This document shows, piece after piece, positions 46,149 to 56,775 of a stretch of DNA of 64,000 nucleotides. The first letter of the stretch is position 1; every line of letters begins with the position of its first letter. Below the pieces are notes generated by a model. The model searched no databases and was not told the DNA's origin. It saw nothing but the letters and a program-made list of their open reading frames with translations. This DNA is from Isoetes taiwanensis (lineage: Eukaryota > Streptophyta > Lycopodiopsida > Isoetales > Isoetaceae): positions 1,984,001 to 2,048,000 of the forward strand of contig JAJEKV010000103.1 in NCBI GenBank assembly GCA_021234155.1, in the 5' to 3' direction. A program made the translations under genes and the position numbers.

Positions 46149-46506
46149 GTGCACCAATCGGAGGATTAGATCCTCACTGTCTTGGTGTACGGTTGGGGAG
46201 TCGTCTCCCACTATCCCGTACTTGGCAACCTCCGTTTTTCCACTTTCATTTTATGGGGCCGGAGAAGTTGGTGTCTGTTGCTTAGTGGTAGGCACCAGCC
46301 GGTGGGCTATTTTCCCACTCTGTCCTGGTGTATGGCGGAGACGTCCGTCTCTCTGTCCCATATCTTTGCCTCCCCCTATTTGCACCATCCACTCCTGGTT
46401 CCCTTGTTTATTCGTTTCCTTTTCGTCCTTCCTTTGTAGTTGTTGTATCTCCAGGGCCGGATAGGTTGGTGTATGTAGCTTAGTGGAAGGCACCAGTCGG
46501 TGGGCA
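46149..46506 (-). repeat. Tandem monomers in the LINE 5' UTR
   Basis: Two successive units, about 46170-46311 and 46320-46506, each carry CTGTCyTGGTGTAyGG, a GGAGwCGTC/TCTCyC stretch, GGGCCGGAkArGTTGGTGT and GCTTAGTGGwAGGCACCAG ending CGGTGGGC. Tandem promoter monomers upstream of ORF1 are known in some LINEs. Here the unit is 140-190 bp. Confidence 0.75.
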
Positions 46507-46540
46507 TACCCTTCATATGCAGTACATAGTTTATTGACTA

Positions 46541-47035
46541 ACATATAGGATGCAGTCCTCGCCTAGAATGTGTAATTTAGCAAATTTTAAGGATGATTGC
46601 TCGTGATTACTAAAAGACATTGACGTTACGCTTCTTCTTCAAAACAATAAATGGAACCTCCACATGACATACTTCCTTTTGTTTTGTTAAACTACGTGTT
46701 GATTTTGGGTTCTTCATTCGTCTCAATTTTGAAAGAAATAGCTCGGGTTTCAACTGAAAATTGGGAAGACTAACTCCCTATTTTTTCATAGAAACAAAAT
46801 TAACAAAATTAGAACATGCGTTAAGTAGTTTCTTGTGCATTATGCATATTATGTGCATTGTTGGGATGGCTAACTTCATGTTATGGGAAGACCACATTTG
46901 TTGCACATTTTCTAATGAAGACTCAAAAGCTTGCAATTTAGGAGAGTTTTATGTTTGAATTTAATAGCATTATTTGGTTTTAAACATTTATAGCATTGCC
47001 TTTCAAACTCTAGAAGGGTAAAAGAAATAGAAAAT
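46541..47035. other. Intergenic, no gene recognised
   Basis: AT-rich, no motif. Confidence 0.5.
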
Positions 47036-47180
47036 TGACGTATATGAGCTATTTTGTCAATTTTCCTACTGTAGTAAGACCTTACATTGCCATATCCAAG
47101 GTCATGGGTTTCACGCCTTGTCCTGAAAGTGGTCTTGCATCATTGAGGAAGCACCCACTTCATTATAGGTGTAAAATCAC
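47036..47180 (+). mobile_element. SINE-like element, copy B (5' part)
   Basis: Shares ATGAGCTATTTTGT, a CCATATCCAAGGTCATGGGT box and the CACCCACTTCA stretch with copy A at 26676-26860; lacks the 3' end and tail. Confidence 0.55.
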
Positions 47181-47474
47181 TAGTAGGGTACGCTTTTTGG
47201 TGAAGCGTTTAAGCACTTTAAATGCTGAAAATCGTGGACATCGAAGCTCATCTTACCCTTCCCCCTCCTTTTTCCCTGCACGCGAAAACTTAGACCAGTG
47301 GAGAATGATTGATGATGGAGATATAGAGCGAGGATGATTTTTACAGCATCAGAGGTCTGTGCAATTCGAGGGTAAAGCCCCACGAGGAAGAAAATTGATT
47401 GGAAAATAATGTCACGGAGCGAGATTGAGATCCTATTTGGACAGGAACTTTGAGCAAAGACAAGATAAAATGGT

Positions 47475-48870
47475 ACTGTGCAAGAGAAGTTGAAAATACC
47501 CTGTCGAAAAATCTACAAGAATTGTCAGAACAAAGAACGAAGAAAGCAGCTGGCGCTTGCTTTTGCGTTTGAAAATTGCACTAGATCAATAGCTGTGCAA
47601 TGCCAAAGATATCACAACAATAGACAAGTAAAAACAGAGGCAGATGATGAAGCACATGTTAGAAAAACTAAAACAAATGTTCAAGCGAGAACAAAGCATG
47701 TGATGAAAACATAAGAACCTTAGAGAGTACACTGCAGGAGATGAAAAAACACTTTTACTTGTTGCAAAGAATCTGGAAGGAATAGGAAGTGAATTGAAAG
47801 GCAATAAAAAAACCTATGAAGTACAAAAAATGATGTTGGAAGAGGCTGAGAATAATTTAAGATATGCCACAAATGATTTGGCCACAAAATGGGAGGAGTT
47901 CATGCTTAATCCAAATTGTGAGTTGGAGGCAAAAATTAAAGATTTGGAGCAGACTGTCCAGATGGAAACTTGGTATAGAAACAAGGTACAAAAAGCAATG
48001 AACCCTATATCTACTAATGTGCAGATCCCATATAAAATCAAACTTAATCACTTCTGCATTTCTACATAAACAACCTATGGAAGCTGAAAATGGATATTGC
48101 TGCAACATTTAGCATCTCTACTCTTATGCGAGATAAGTTATTCGTCAAGATCCTTTTTATACATGTGCAACATGTGATCTGAAATTCTCTAAAGATTATA
48201 AGTTAAGCTTAGCACTAGATTGCCAATGTGAGTATCATGTAGCTTGTTGTTCATTGTTGAGAGGAGGATAATGTATTTATGGTTGCAATGGAAAGGTGCC
48301 AAAGGGTGTATTTGAAGAGCTAGGTCTTGGCCATCTTGCTGACATTCAAGGTGCTTCAAAGCATACGCCTAAAAAGGATGTGCTAAGTCATCCTGCAATT
48401 GAGTTCTCACTCGACTGGTTCAAAGAAGGGCAATAGTCCCATTTGAAGATGCACAACACTTATAAAGTCCTATAGGAGTACAGTCAATTGCGACTGATTT
48501 GAATGTAATAGTAGAAAAGCCATTCATTGATGATAAGGTAGAAGCAGTTGTCCAAAAATCTGATGTACTACTAGCACTAAAAAACAATACCCCACTACTA
48601 GTTGAGGTAAACAGATCACTAGCACAAACCGTCGTGTATACACTGAAACACGTAAGAAATTTGAGGGAGTAATTCCCTTGGATGAGGGAAACTTGGGTGA
48701 TTTTTTGGTAAAAAGGAAGGGCAGTGGAGGAATGCAAAGAAGTTGTTCAGGCTACAAGAAAGAGAACAAGAAGCCAGGTGAAAGATGCAGCAAGCAATCT
48801 CAATCATGACAACACACCTATCAAAGTGCTTTTTGAAGAAAATACAGAATCAAGCCCTTAGTTTTCAGAT
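47475..48870 (+). pseudogene. Decayed frames with a Cys-rich finger, possibly transposon-derived
   Basis: Plus-strand pieces: 47478-47714 (basic), 47794-48069 (acidic helix, EEAENNLRYATNDLATKWEE and LEAKIKDLEQTVQMETWYRN), then 48165-48420 with CATCDLKFSKDYKLSLALDC, QCEYHVACCSLL and VPKGVFEELGLGHLADIQGA. The C-x2-C...C-x-C-x2-H-x3-CC pattern suggests a small zinc-binding domain. Stops separate the pieces. No family could be named. Confidence 0.35.
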
Positions 48871-48899
48871 GAGACTGGTGTTCAGCAAGTGATGTGAAC

Positions 48900-50530
48900 A
48901 CGTATAGAAACTTGGTACGTGTGACAGTGCATTGACTGGGACTCATTTTGAATCTTAATGCCTTAATTTTTGCAAAGTCAATAACAGAATGTGTGACAGT
49001 GCATTTCTAATGTGCGTGTAATCGTATGGAACAAAATCTGATTGCTTTCTTCACATCCTCTTGAAACTCTTTAGGACTTCTCTCTTTCTGTGCTAATCTT
49101 AAGACATGCTTGTACCTTAAATCCTTTCTTGAATTTCTGAATTCTCTGTCTTGGTCCACATGCTGCTTTTCAAATGTCTTCCAAGTAACTAGTAGTGAAC
49201 TTCTACTATCCATTTCTTGTCGACATTTCTATATTCCATCCAACCCATATTTTTTACAAGTCAACGTCAAACATTTATGATCAACTTTGCTGCAGACCAC
49301 TTGTCTCCATAAATCACTGGTGCATTTGGTTATTTGCTCCTTGGTTGCGCATTTTGGACCAAGGCTACAAGTGTCACAATGGCAGTTGCCATCATCATGA
49401 ACTCCACCTGATTTCCTCATGTTGTTCAACCCCTATATGATGTATTTAAACTTCAAGTGATAGATGCAATAGCATTTTTATGCATCTCGCACATCCTCCT
49501 TACAAAACTCGATTTCAACCTCTTAAAAGTCTGCAATGCAATTTTGATGCCAGGATTCTCCTCTTTGAATCTGAGTTAGAATTGCAACGGTAGGGAATTC
49601 ATCTGAATGCCAAATAATTAGTACATGTACAAACCTAAATATGGGATAAATACTTACTTGGCTGACTTTAAGCAGGTGAATTATATGTTCTATCTTTATT
49701 CTTGTCTTTGATATATTCTTTTTTGTATGGAGATACTCTTGCATTCTCTATCCAGAACTTGATAACAGTTTCTCTATTGTAATCTAACATGCTATCCATC
49801 TGCTTCATCCTCCTGAACCCTTTGTTAGCTTACACTTTTTTTTAAAAAGCATTTGAAATTGTTTTTCTGGGAATGCTAAGCAATCAGGCAGTTCTATTCG
49901 GTTCATAGGCTTGGTACCATTTTGTACCTCTACTCTATTACCAGGGTGGACTTTCTTGCACAAATTATATCATCATTCCTCTCATACTTAAGTTCTTGCA
50001 TTGTTTCCTTCAAATTCTTCAGCATTTGCTCTGCCACAGTAACCTGCTTAGATTTCTTCAATAGAAGCAAATGATAAGTCCTTTACCCTCCAAAGAAGAT
50101 TGTAAAGGATACGGCCTTTGTCACTATCATGAACATTTGTAGTGAGTTTAGTTGAATACTTCAAAGATTTCTCTTGAAATTTTTCTTATTTTGCAGTCAC
50201 GCAGTCTCAATTTCTTATTCTTCTTTGAAGGTGAAATTTAGAAGGGAAATTCTTCTTCAATGCTTCCTTCTTTGCAAACAATCTCTTCTTGTAATCTCTC
50301 TTCCATGCTGCATCAATGGCTCTATAACTTGAACGGGAAGAGGAATTTAGTTTCATCTCTCTCGAATTTCTGTGAATTGAAATTTGGTGAAGACAAATTG
50401 TTGAATTTCAGTTTAGGCAATTCTTTGAAACAAATAACCCTTCCATTTTGTTTGAATTCAAGATGGGCAAGCCCTCCATCCATAAATATGGCGGGATACA
50501 AGCGTTCATATTTCCGGCACCATCCAAGCT
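48900..50530 (-). pseudogene. Decayed minus-strand frames, transposon-like protein of unknown family
   Basis: Read leftwards: RLYPAIFMDGGLAHLEFKQN (about 50500), NFNSQKFERDETKFLFPFKL, VIKFWIENARVSPYKKEYIK (about 49760-49700), GNCHCDTCSLGPKCATKEQI (about 49390-49330), then VTWKTFEKQHVDQDREFRNS, RKDLRYKHVLRLAQKERSPK and EFQEDVKKAIRF (49190-49040). A Cys-rich block followed by a W-E charged helix recalls uncharacterised transposase-like proteins, but this is a faint resemblance. Many stops; clearly not functional. Confidence 0.4.
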
Positions 50531-50654
50531 AATGATCCTCTCAGCCTGTCATTTCATAGGCACACACTCTATATGTCAGCATGTTAATCATGCACATCGT
50601 GTTTAAAACACGCCAATTTTAAGGACATGTAAATAGCATGGAGACAATTATTTT

Positions 50655-50785
50655 CGTTATCCAGTACCGATTTTGTACCCCCTATGTATTGTGGTGGGGG
50701 GAGGACTCATTTGGGTGTGTTGTCCCATAAGCTATGGCTTCTCATGGACATTAAAATACACATCTATTTATCTTTTAAAATCAAT
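50655..50785 (+). mobile_element. SINE-like element, copy C (3' part)
   Basis: Ends with CTCATGGACATTAAAATACA and CATCTATTTATC, matching the 3' end of copy A; the 5' part is missing or diverged. Confidence 0.55.
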
Positions 50786-50794
50786 ACGAAATGC

Positions 50795-50870
50795 AGATGG
50801 ACAGACAAAGGGACTGAGCAGACGACTAGACAGACAGATGGGCGGACAGGTAGGCTGACGGGTGGCCTGA
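50795..50870. repeat. Degenerate GACA/GACG repeat
   Basis: GGACAGACAAAGGGAC, CTAGACAGACAGATGG, CGGACAGGTAGGCTGACGGG: imperfect tetranucleotide array just past the SINE-like tail, probably an expanded and decayed tail. Confidence 0.55.
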
Positions 50871-51221
50871 TGGCTTTCATGCCTATTTTTTCTTTTTTGC
50901 CCGTCAAAACAGGCAGCAAAAAAAATTGCCCTGCATATGAAGGGTAACAAATATCAATTTGCCTGTCATATAGAAAGGCAAAAAAAAAGTGTATGTCATT
51001 TGAAAGGTCGCAAATATAAATTTGCCTTTCATTTTTGTATAAGTACTAGGGTTATTTTATAGGCATATTGAGTTAATGTACCTTACCTCTAATAGAATAA
51101 TGAATTAGGTAACATTAAAAAATATTTTTTTTTTAAACTTCTACATTTCCGATTCCTCCTAGATTCTCCAATTTCCCAACAAATTCACCAATTTGGGAGA
51201 TCTGAGTCATTTCTGCTCTGC

Positions 51222-51560
51222 CAGCTGCTTGCCATGGCTCTTTGCAGTAAGCCGGTAATGCTCAGAGCATATTTATTTTTTGTTCTTTCCCCCTTTTTCA
51301 CAAAACGACGTCTGTGTGGAGTCTGCGGACGGAGTCTGTCAGACAGTGCGAGCAAAGAGACCTTTGAGACATTTGATTGGTTGGGCAAATTGCTTGCTAA
51401 CTTTAGTTCAAAGGTAGCTCGTTGTTTGAGTGAGAGAGAAGACTTTGTTAAGACACTTTCAGGGCAGCCAAGAATAAAAATATGTTGGTGGCTTGGACTA
51501 TTTGTAGAGAGGAGGATGGAACAGCAGATAGTTGGTGAAACAGTCTTCCAGCACTTATGA
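51222..51560 (+). other. Open frame of about 108 codons, function unknown
   Basis: Starts MALCSKPVMLRAYLFFVLSP at ATG 51234 and has Cys- and Trp-containing segments (RRLCGVCGRSLSD, WWLGLFVERRME). No domain was recognised, and there is no flanking splice signal that would make it part of a larger gene. It may be chance. Confidence 0.2.
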
Positions 51561-51904
51561 GTCTATGGCAGTGTTGCATGGTTAGGAAGCAACATGTTGT
51601 GGAGGGGTTTCTCCCTCCAAAATAACCATTTGAACACGTGGATTGGAGAACATGCTTTGATGCTTGAAATGAAGAAAGAAAGAAACAAAGAGCAGCAATG
51701 TCTCTTGATGACTCTTGAATTATGTTGTTGGTGCTACTCTTAACTTTTTAACTGTATGTTTATATTAGTAGTTACTGCATTATAACTTACCTTTTTATTC
51801 TAAGTTTATAATTGAAAGACGGTCTTTCGTCAATTAAAATTTTTGTATGTCAGTTGAAAGGTTCAAATTGATCAACATTCTGTCATATGAAAGATAAAAA
51901 AAAC

Positions 51905-52070
51905 AAGGTGCTGCGCACGGAGGGTTGCCCTCTGTGACCCGAGAGTGAAATGGCTTAAATCACACTTCAAAGTCATGTTTTTGAGCATATACTGACATAT
52001 ACTTGGAATATGCCACAAACCCACATGGATGAGGGTTTTCCCGTTAGGGGCAACCCAAAAAACTGGACTC
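51905..52070. repeat. Dispersed repeat ending GGGGCAACCCAAAA
   Basis: Contains CATATACTGACATATAC, GGAATATGCCACAAACCCAC, GAGGGTTTTCCCGTTAGGGG and CAACCCAAAAA. The same succession is at 56640-56775, and a shorter form (GATATGCCACGAACCCACAT) at 52700-52725. Type unknown. Confidence 0.6.
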
Positions 52071-52869
52071 AAACATATCAGTGGAATGCTATTTCCATGC
52101 CCAATTCATAATTCATAAGGCAAGGCATTCAAATACGCTAATAGATCACAAATTGAATGTTGCAAATAGGAAAAAGAAACACAATCCATTGGTTCCATTC
52201 AAACCTTCTATCAAGCTTGTATGAGCTCTAACTTCACCTTCAGCATAATATTTAAGTCCAATTGTGCTATTACATGATTCAGAAGCATGCATCTTTTTCT
52301 CATGTCATGCAAAATCGCATTTGGGAGAAGAGAGTTGCATTTTTAGCTTTCTGTGATTCCTTTTCTGCCTGCAATGGGAGATTTTTTAAAGTAAGAAAAT
52401 GCAGATGGAATGGTTGACGTAATGCAAACATGAAGAAGGTCAAGCCGTTGCTGCCGACTATCATCCAGATCTTGAAGCCGAGCTTGAAAGCAGAGGGAAA
52501 CGTCATATCTATTTTTCCATGAAATCGACACTATGGAATCCTAGCCTTAAATACAGAACTTACCTAGAGCCTGCATAGCTGCTTCGTTTGGAGCCGCAAC
52601 GCATCTGTCGGACCCATAAGCACGAAACCGCCAGTTTACAGGCAATAATGGGTTTGGAGCAGTCACCAGCGTATCCTAGGTATATTCCAGCATATATCTA
52701 GGATATGCCACGAACCCACATAAAAAGGGGACTTTGCAAATTACTGTTTTGCAATTAGATGCTGCAATTAGTTGTAAAATTTCAGATGGGTTTTCTTCTC
52801 TGAAGGATTATAAATATGAGAAGAATCTTAACAATTTCTCTGTTGAATCTCGGAATAGTTATGCAAGTG

Positions 52870-53290
52870 CACTTTTGAAGCTGGAGATCAAGAAGAACTG
52901 CATAAGATATTGAACGCCTTTGATGAAAATGGAGATGGAGCCATAACCCTAGAAGAGCTTCAAAATACAATGAAGAAAATGGGGTTTGAACTTTCTGAAT
53001 AATATGTTTATGTCTGCTGATAAAAGCAGAGATTGTTGATAAAACCGGAGATGAGAGTTGATTTTGACGAACTTTTATCTCTTTGTTCTAATTTAAATGC
53101 AAAGGACAGAAAACATATGAAGGAAAGGGATGTTAAGCAGCATTTCAAGTATTTGACAGGAATACTGATGGCTTTATAACTGTGTAAAGCTTGCACATGT
53201 TTTAAACAATTTTGGTATAAAAGAGTATGCTAGGCTTACAGATTGTCAAAATACGATTGTCAAAATACAATTAGAGGAGTGGATTAATTA
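52870..53290 (+). pseudogene. Calmodulin-like (EF-hand) pseudogene
   Basis: Plus strand: LHKILNAFDENGDGAITLEE, LQNTMKKMGFELSE (52895-52995) is a complete EF-hand loop (D-x-N-x-D-G-x-I-x3-E). A decayed second loop has VDFDELLSLCSNLNAKD (53055-53105), and a third has AFQVFDRNTDGFITV in another frame (53140-53185), followed by SLHMF/TILV. Stops and at least two frameshifts break it. Intronless over 400 bp, like most plant CML genes. The functional protein would bind calcium as a signalling sensor. Confidence 0.85.
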
Positions 53291-54070
53291 ACAATATGAC
53301 ATCTGAGGCAAAATTTAGAGATCTTTTATGTTTCAAGGTTGTTCATGCTCAGCAAACATATGCTACAACGTTAAAGATGTGAAATTTCTCCCATATTACA
53401 TCACATTAACCTTGAAGGCATTTAATAAATTTCTCCCCTATTCCATTATATGATTTCCCTGCAACGCTAGCCTCTACTGATATATATGTTTGCAACAGCC
53501 AACACACAAGACATTAGCAAAGTTTTCTTGTGTATTTCAATATTGACACATCCATTACTACCACATGGGAGTTAGAAAGAAAAAAAATTCGCGGCAGCTC
53601 TGCGGCAATAAATTTCTTGTACAAATAAGACTACTGTGGAAAGAAGGTCTAAGTTTGTATGGCTTATTTTTAAGAAGTTCAATCACAAGATGATCTCATC
53701 TTCTATTTTTAATTTTTGAATATTGCATGCTCAAGCTAGCAGCCTTTTTTCGTAATCCATTTCATTTTTTATTTATTCTCTCGTGATAAATCTTGGGCAT
53801 GTTGATTGCTATGCCTATATCTATATTCTCACAAGCCGTGCCCCAATCAAAACTCTAAAGCAAAACAAATAATGCTTTTAATTCAAGAACAGCCATCCAA
53901 AAATGCACTAGCGTATCTAAGGAAAACCATAAATTTACAAGCCTACCGTGGTAAAGCCCACCAAGTAGTACACATAATCTCCAATAGAAGTACAAATACA
54001 CTTAACTCAAGTCCTATGCTCTAATACCATCTATGGCTCTTAGTATCATGAACAGTTCCTCCCCTGACTT
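53291..54070. other. Intergenic, no gene recognised
   Basis: Holds the GCGGCAGCTCTGCGGC hairpin and AATAAATTTCTTGTA at 53590-53625 that also mark the repeat at 13311; otherwise featureless. The 3' UTR of the adjacent minus-strand gene should lie at its right end. Confidence 0.4.
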
Positions 54071-54072
54071 CA

Positions 54073-55082
54073 TTAAGCTAACATCATTGGACTATAATGA
54101 TTCATCCTCTTTGGTGGCAACTTCCGCAAGTTGAAGAGCACAAGCGCAGAAGGGAGAATCTCCACCACCTGTGGAAACAAGAATTCCAACGTCATTACTC
54201 AAAGCCCAAGGGCAATATTTAAGAACGGCTGGTAGTTGTTATCTTAACACACCAAATAATAAATCCCAGTTAAGAGTGGACAATCCAGAGCATCTAGCTC
54301 AGCCCGCATATCAATAGTGGAGTAGATTATCTGTTAGGAAGTAAGAGACATGTACAAAATATAAGATGGTACGCTCTGGAAGCTCATTCACACAGGTCTA
54401 GCAATCTGGAATTCATCTTAGAAAACACGATCTTGCAAAGATGCAAAGCATATAGCAGTGACACACCCAACCTGAAAAAAACCAATATTTCAATATTAAA
54501 CATATCTTTCTGAATTTAATATACAGTGACAGCAAATGAGCCTTCCAGTCTTTATTGATTAGGCAAAGGTCTTCCTCAATAATGAGAGGCTAACCTCTCA
54601 TAACTTATTCTAACGGCCGTTAGATTTTATAGGGAAACGCCTCAACACCAGAAAGAGCCTGCAGAAAAAAGCTCGATGAACGATATAGAATGTCGGCTAT
54701 CTTTCTTTATTTTTCTACATGTCTTTCGATGGATTAGAACTTCAAAATACCTTCCACCATATAGAAGGAACCCCACTGCAGTTAATAACGAGACCCCTGC
54801 ATCAGATAAGACATCCTGGACAAAGCAGAGCAATATCCTGGACTTGAGATTTAGTCAACATACCAGCAAAGAAGGATTTAGATACGTTTCTTAGTACAAA
54901 AGTTGGTGTTCACCAGTAACATAGCCATATAATCAGCTGATCAAACGTTAGCATACAGAATTATAACTCAGATCCCAAAAAAATATAAGAGCAAACTAAT
55001 TCAGCATTCATACCTGAACCAAGTACACCGCACTATTGATAGCCAAGAAAGATGGTCGGTGGTATGTAGATATGCTTCTCGC
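54073..55082 (-). CDS. TOM1/TOM3 (THH1)-like membrane protein, C-terminal exons; perhaps decaying
   Basis: Minus-strand exons: 55014-55082 (ARSISTYHRPSFLAINSAVY, LVQ), from 54842 (SRILLCFVQDVLSDAGVSLL, TAVGFLLYGGR, end uncertain, about 54760-54740), 54427-54471 (VGCVTAICFASLQDR), 54253-54330 (IIYSTIDMRAELDALDCPLL, TGIYYL), 54073-54168 (VVEILPSALVLFNLRKLPPK, RMNHY, stop). The four exons with both ends defined keep phase 0 and match the C-terminal half of TOM1/TOM3/THH1, seven-helix tonoplast proteins that tobamoviruses use as replication-complex anchors. The segment between GGR and VGCVT (about 17 residues in the family) is not found, one donor is weak (CGT/GTTTTC), and the N-terminal exons were not found to the right as far as 58 kb. 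It is therefore either a partial gene with long introns or a pseudogene. Confidence 0.7.
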
Positions 55083-55115
55083 CTGATAAGAAAAACAGCA
55101 ACGGCTAACAGATGA

Positions 55116-55346
55116 GTGCTCTTGCAGATAAGTCAAATATTCCCCAGTATTATAGTCATTATTTTTATCAGTTTTGCTTCCTCACTAAGTTGTTTAGCAC
55201 TTTATTCTCCAATGACTGGTTCTCTTTCTGACGTACTTCAATCTCATCTTCTAGTTGTTTTTGTTGGAAATATAACCTCTGCTTTTCTTACCTTTGGAAG
55301 TCTAGCCATTTGTATCCTCTTCTCCAACATATTTTTTTGTAGATAG
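55116..55346 (+). other. Hydrophobic open frame, unassigned
   Basis: Plus-strand frame of 76 codons with two or three helix-like stretches (FPSIIVIIFISFASSLSCLA, LLVVFVGNITSAFLTFGSLA). It could be a membrane-protein exon relic, but no family is recognised. Confidence 0.2.
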
Positions 55347-55443
55347 ATTTGTGTTTGTCGACAAAATAAGAACTGTTATTTGGACCAGATTACTTACTGT
55401 GAAAGCAATGAGCCCAGCAACAAGACCAATTTTGACAGCCTTT

Positions 55444-55565
55444 GCTGCATATCCATCGGTAAAGAGGAACAGAGAAATAGAGTGTATGAGGCAGGCAATG
55501 AATGATCTGTTGTATCAAAACAGGGTGGACTTTTTCTTCTCAGGCCATGTACAATATCTAACAAT
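55444..55565 (+). pseudogene. Purple acid phosphatase fragment
   Basis: AAYPSVKRNREIECMRQAMN, DLLYQNRVDFFFSGHV matches the region of plant purple acid phosphatases just before the metal-binding GHVHAYER motif, here decayed to GHVQYLT. The rest of the enzyme is absent, so this is a fragment. Confidence 0.65.
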
Positions 55566-55810
55566 ATATAGCATTCCAAGAAACATAGAGTTTGCTGCAA
55601 ATTCTCTAGCTTAAACCTAGTGTTGTGATCTGATCAGACTTTGTGTTTCAAATGCCAGGTTCCTACTCCTTTTTTCCAAAGCAATCATTTTGCAGACCTT
55701 TAATTAATTGTGCCGCTCATTTACTGAATTTTAGCAAACAGAGTTACTTGAATCCATGAGAGCCAAATTGTATTAGCTTCATGCCTTGCCCTTTAGGAGC
55801 TTCTATATAG

Positions 55811-56419
55811 TAGTCTGGAGACATTATCTCTGATAAATTCTCATTTTCCTTCAAGCCCATTTCACGGCCTGCATAGTTACCGCAAACCAACCCATTAGAA
55901 ACACAATTCCATATATTCCCCATATGTTTGAAGTAAGAACAAGTGCTTGTACAGAATGTTGAGTATTTACTGGATTTGTTACTGCATCGTTAGGCCCAAG
56001 TCTGTCCAAATGGCTATGATAGACATGCCTTTGGATATCTCCTTTTATAGGCCAGGCTGCTGAGAAATGCAACGGATAACAAGTACCCACAAGGCAGAAC
56101 TAAGAAGACATATTCTTACCCCAGTAGTCTGGAGACATTATCTCTGATAAATTCTCATTTTTCTTCAAGCCCATTTCCTGGTCTGACCAACCCATTAGAA
56201 ACACAATTCCATATATTCCCCATATGTTTGAAGTAAGAACAAGTGCTTGAACAGAATGTTGAGTATTTATTGGATTTGTTACTGCATCGTTAGGCCCAAC
56301 TCTGTCCAAATGGCTTTGATATACATGCCTTTGGATATCTCCTTTTATAGGCCAGGCTGCTGAGAAATGCAACGGATAACAGTACCCACAAGGCAAAACT
56401 AAGAAGAAATATCCTTACC
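55811..56419. repeat. 314-bp tandem duplication
   Basis: TAGTCTGGAGACATTATCTC begins copy 1 at 55811 and copy 2 at 56125, which stay about 93% alike to CTAAGAAGAmATATyCTTAC. Copy 1 has an extra 13-15 nt near 55868. Both retain the same minus-strand open frame (WPIKGDIQRHVYHSHLDRLG, QALVLTSNIWGIYGIVFLMG), with mostly conservative changes (H/Q, L/V, V/I). The protein family is unknown. Confidence 0.9.
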
Positions 56420-56639
56420 TCCTGATGATACTGTGAAGCTCAACATATTTGCAAATACCAAGTGCTAGAAACCCCGAGTATTTGCCATATCCTTATGGCC
56501 AAGACACGCCATCACCACCAGGGGCACCGAGATGTGTTCTTATTCATCAGATTAGATTGAGCCGCCACCCCGGGTTTGAACATCCAGACCGTAACATTAA
56601 CCGGATCGCCGGTAATGTGCGTAAAGCCCGCTTTGAGCA

Positions 56640-56775
56640 AAAATACCAAGATATGCTAGGCATATGCCGACATATACCTGAATATGCCCACATACCCACA
56701 TAAACGACCTGAATATGCCCACATACCCACATAAACGAGGGTTTGCCCCCCTAGGGGCAACCCAAAAAGTTCCTG
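56640..56775. repeat. Dispersed repeat ending GGGGCAACCCAAAA, with internal 31-bp duplication
   Basis: Same family as 51905-52070. Within it CCTGAATATGCCCACATACC plus CACATAAACGA is tandemly duplicated (56677-56707, 56708-56738). It is preceded by a (GCAT)-poor GC-rich block and followed at 56841-56864 by a GCATGCAT run. Confidence 0.7.

Larger units (their letters stand above)
40861..46540 (-). mobile_element. Nearly full-length non-L1-type LINE, interrupted by a MITE
   Basis: Read on the minus strand: 5' UTR with tandem monomers (46540-45800), ORF1 (45787-45176), endonuclease (about 44830-43712), an inserted MITE (43711-43390), reverse transcriptase and C-terminal Cys-His motif (43370-41080), a 3' UTR (41080-40900) and a tail of (TTCTA)n at 40896-40861 in place of poly(A). 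The microsatellite tail, the VVGDINARTG endonuclease wording and the RT with long GCPLSPTLFGIYID segment differ from the L1 LINE at 14.7-18.9 kb. Frames are longer than in that L1, so this copy is younger or better preserved. Confidence 0.85.

Noticed and set aside
41310-46169. Many long plus-strand frames
   Set aside because: Antisense shadows of the minus-strand LINE ORFs; Pro/Ser/Leu-rich composition reflects the complement of a charged coiled-coil protein.
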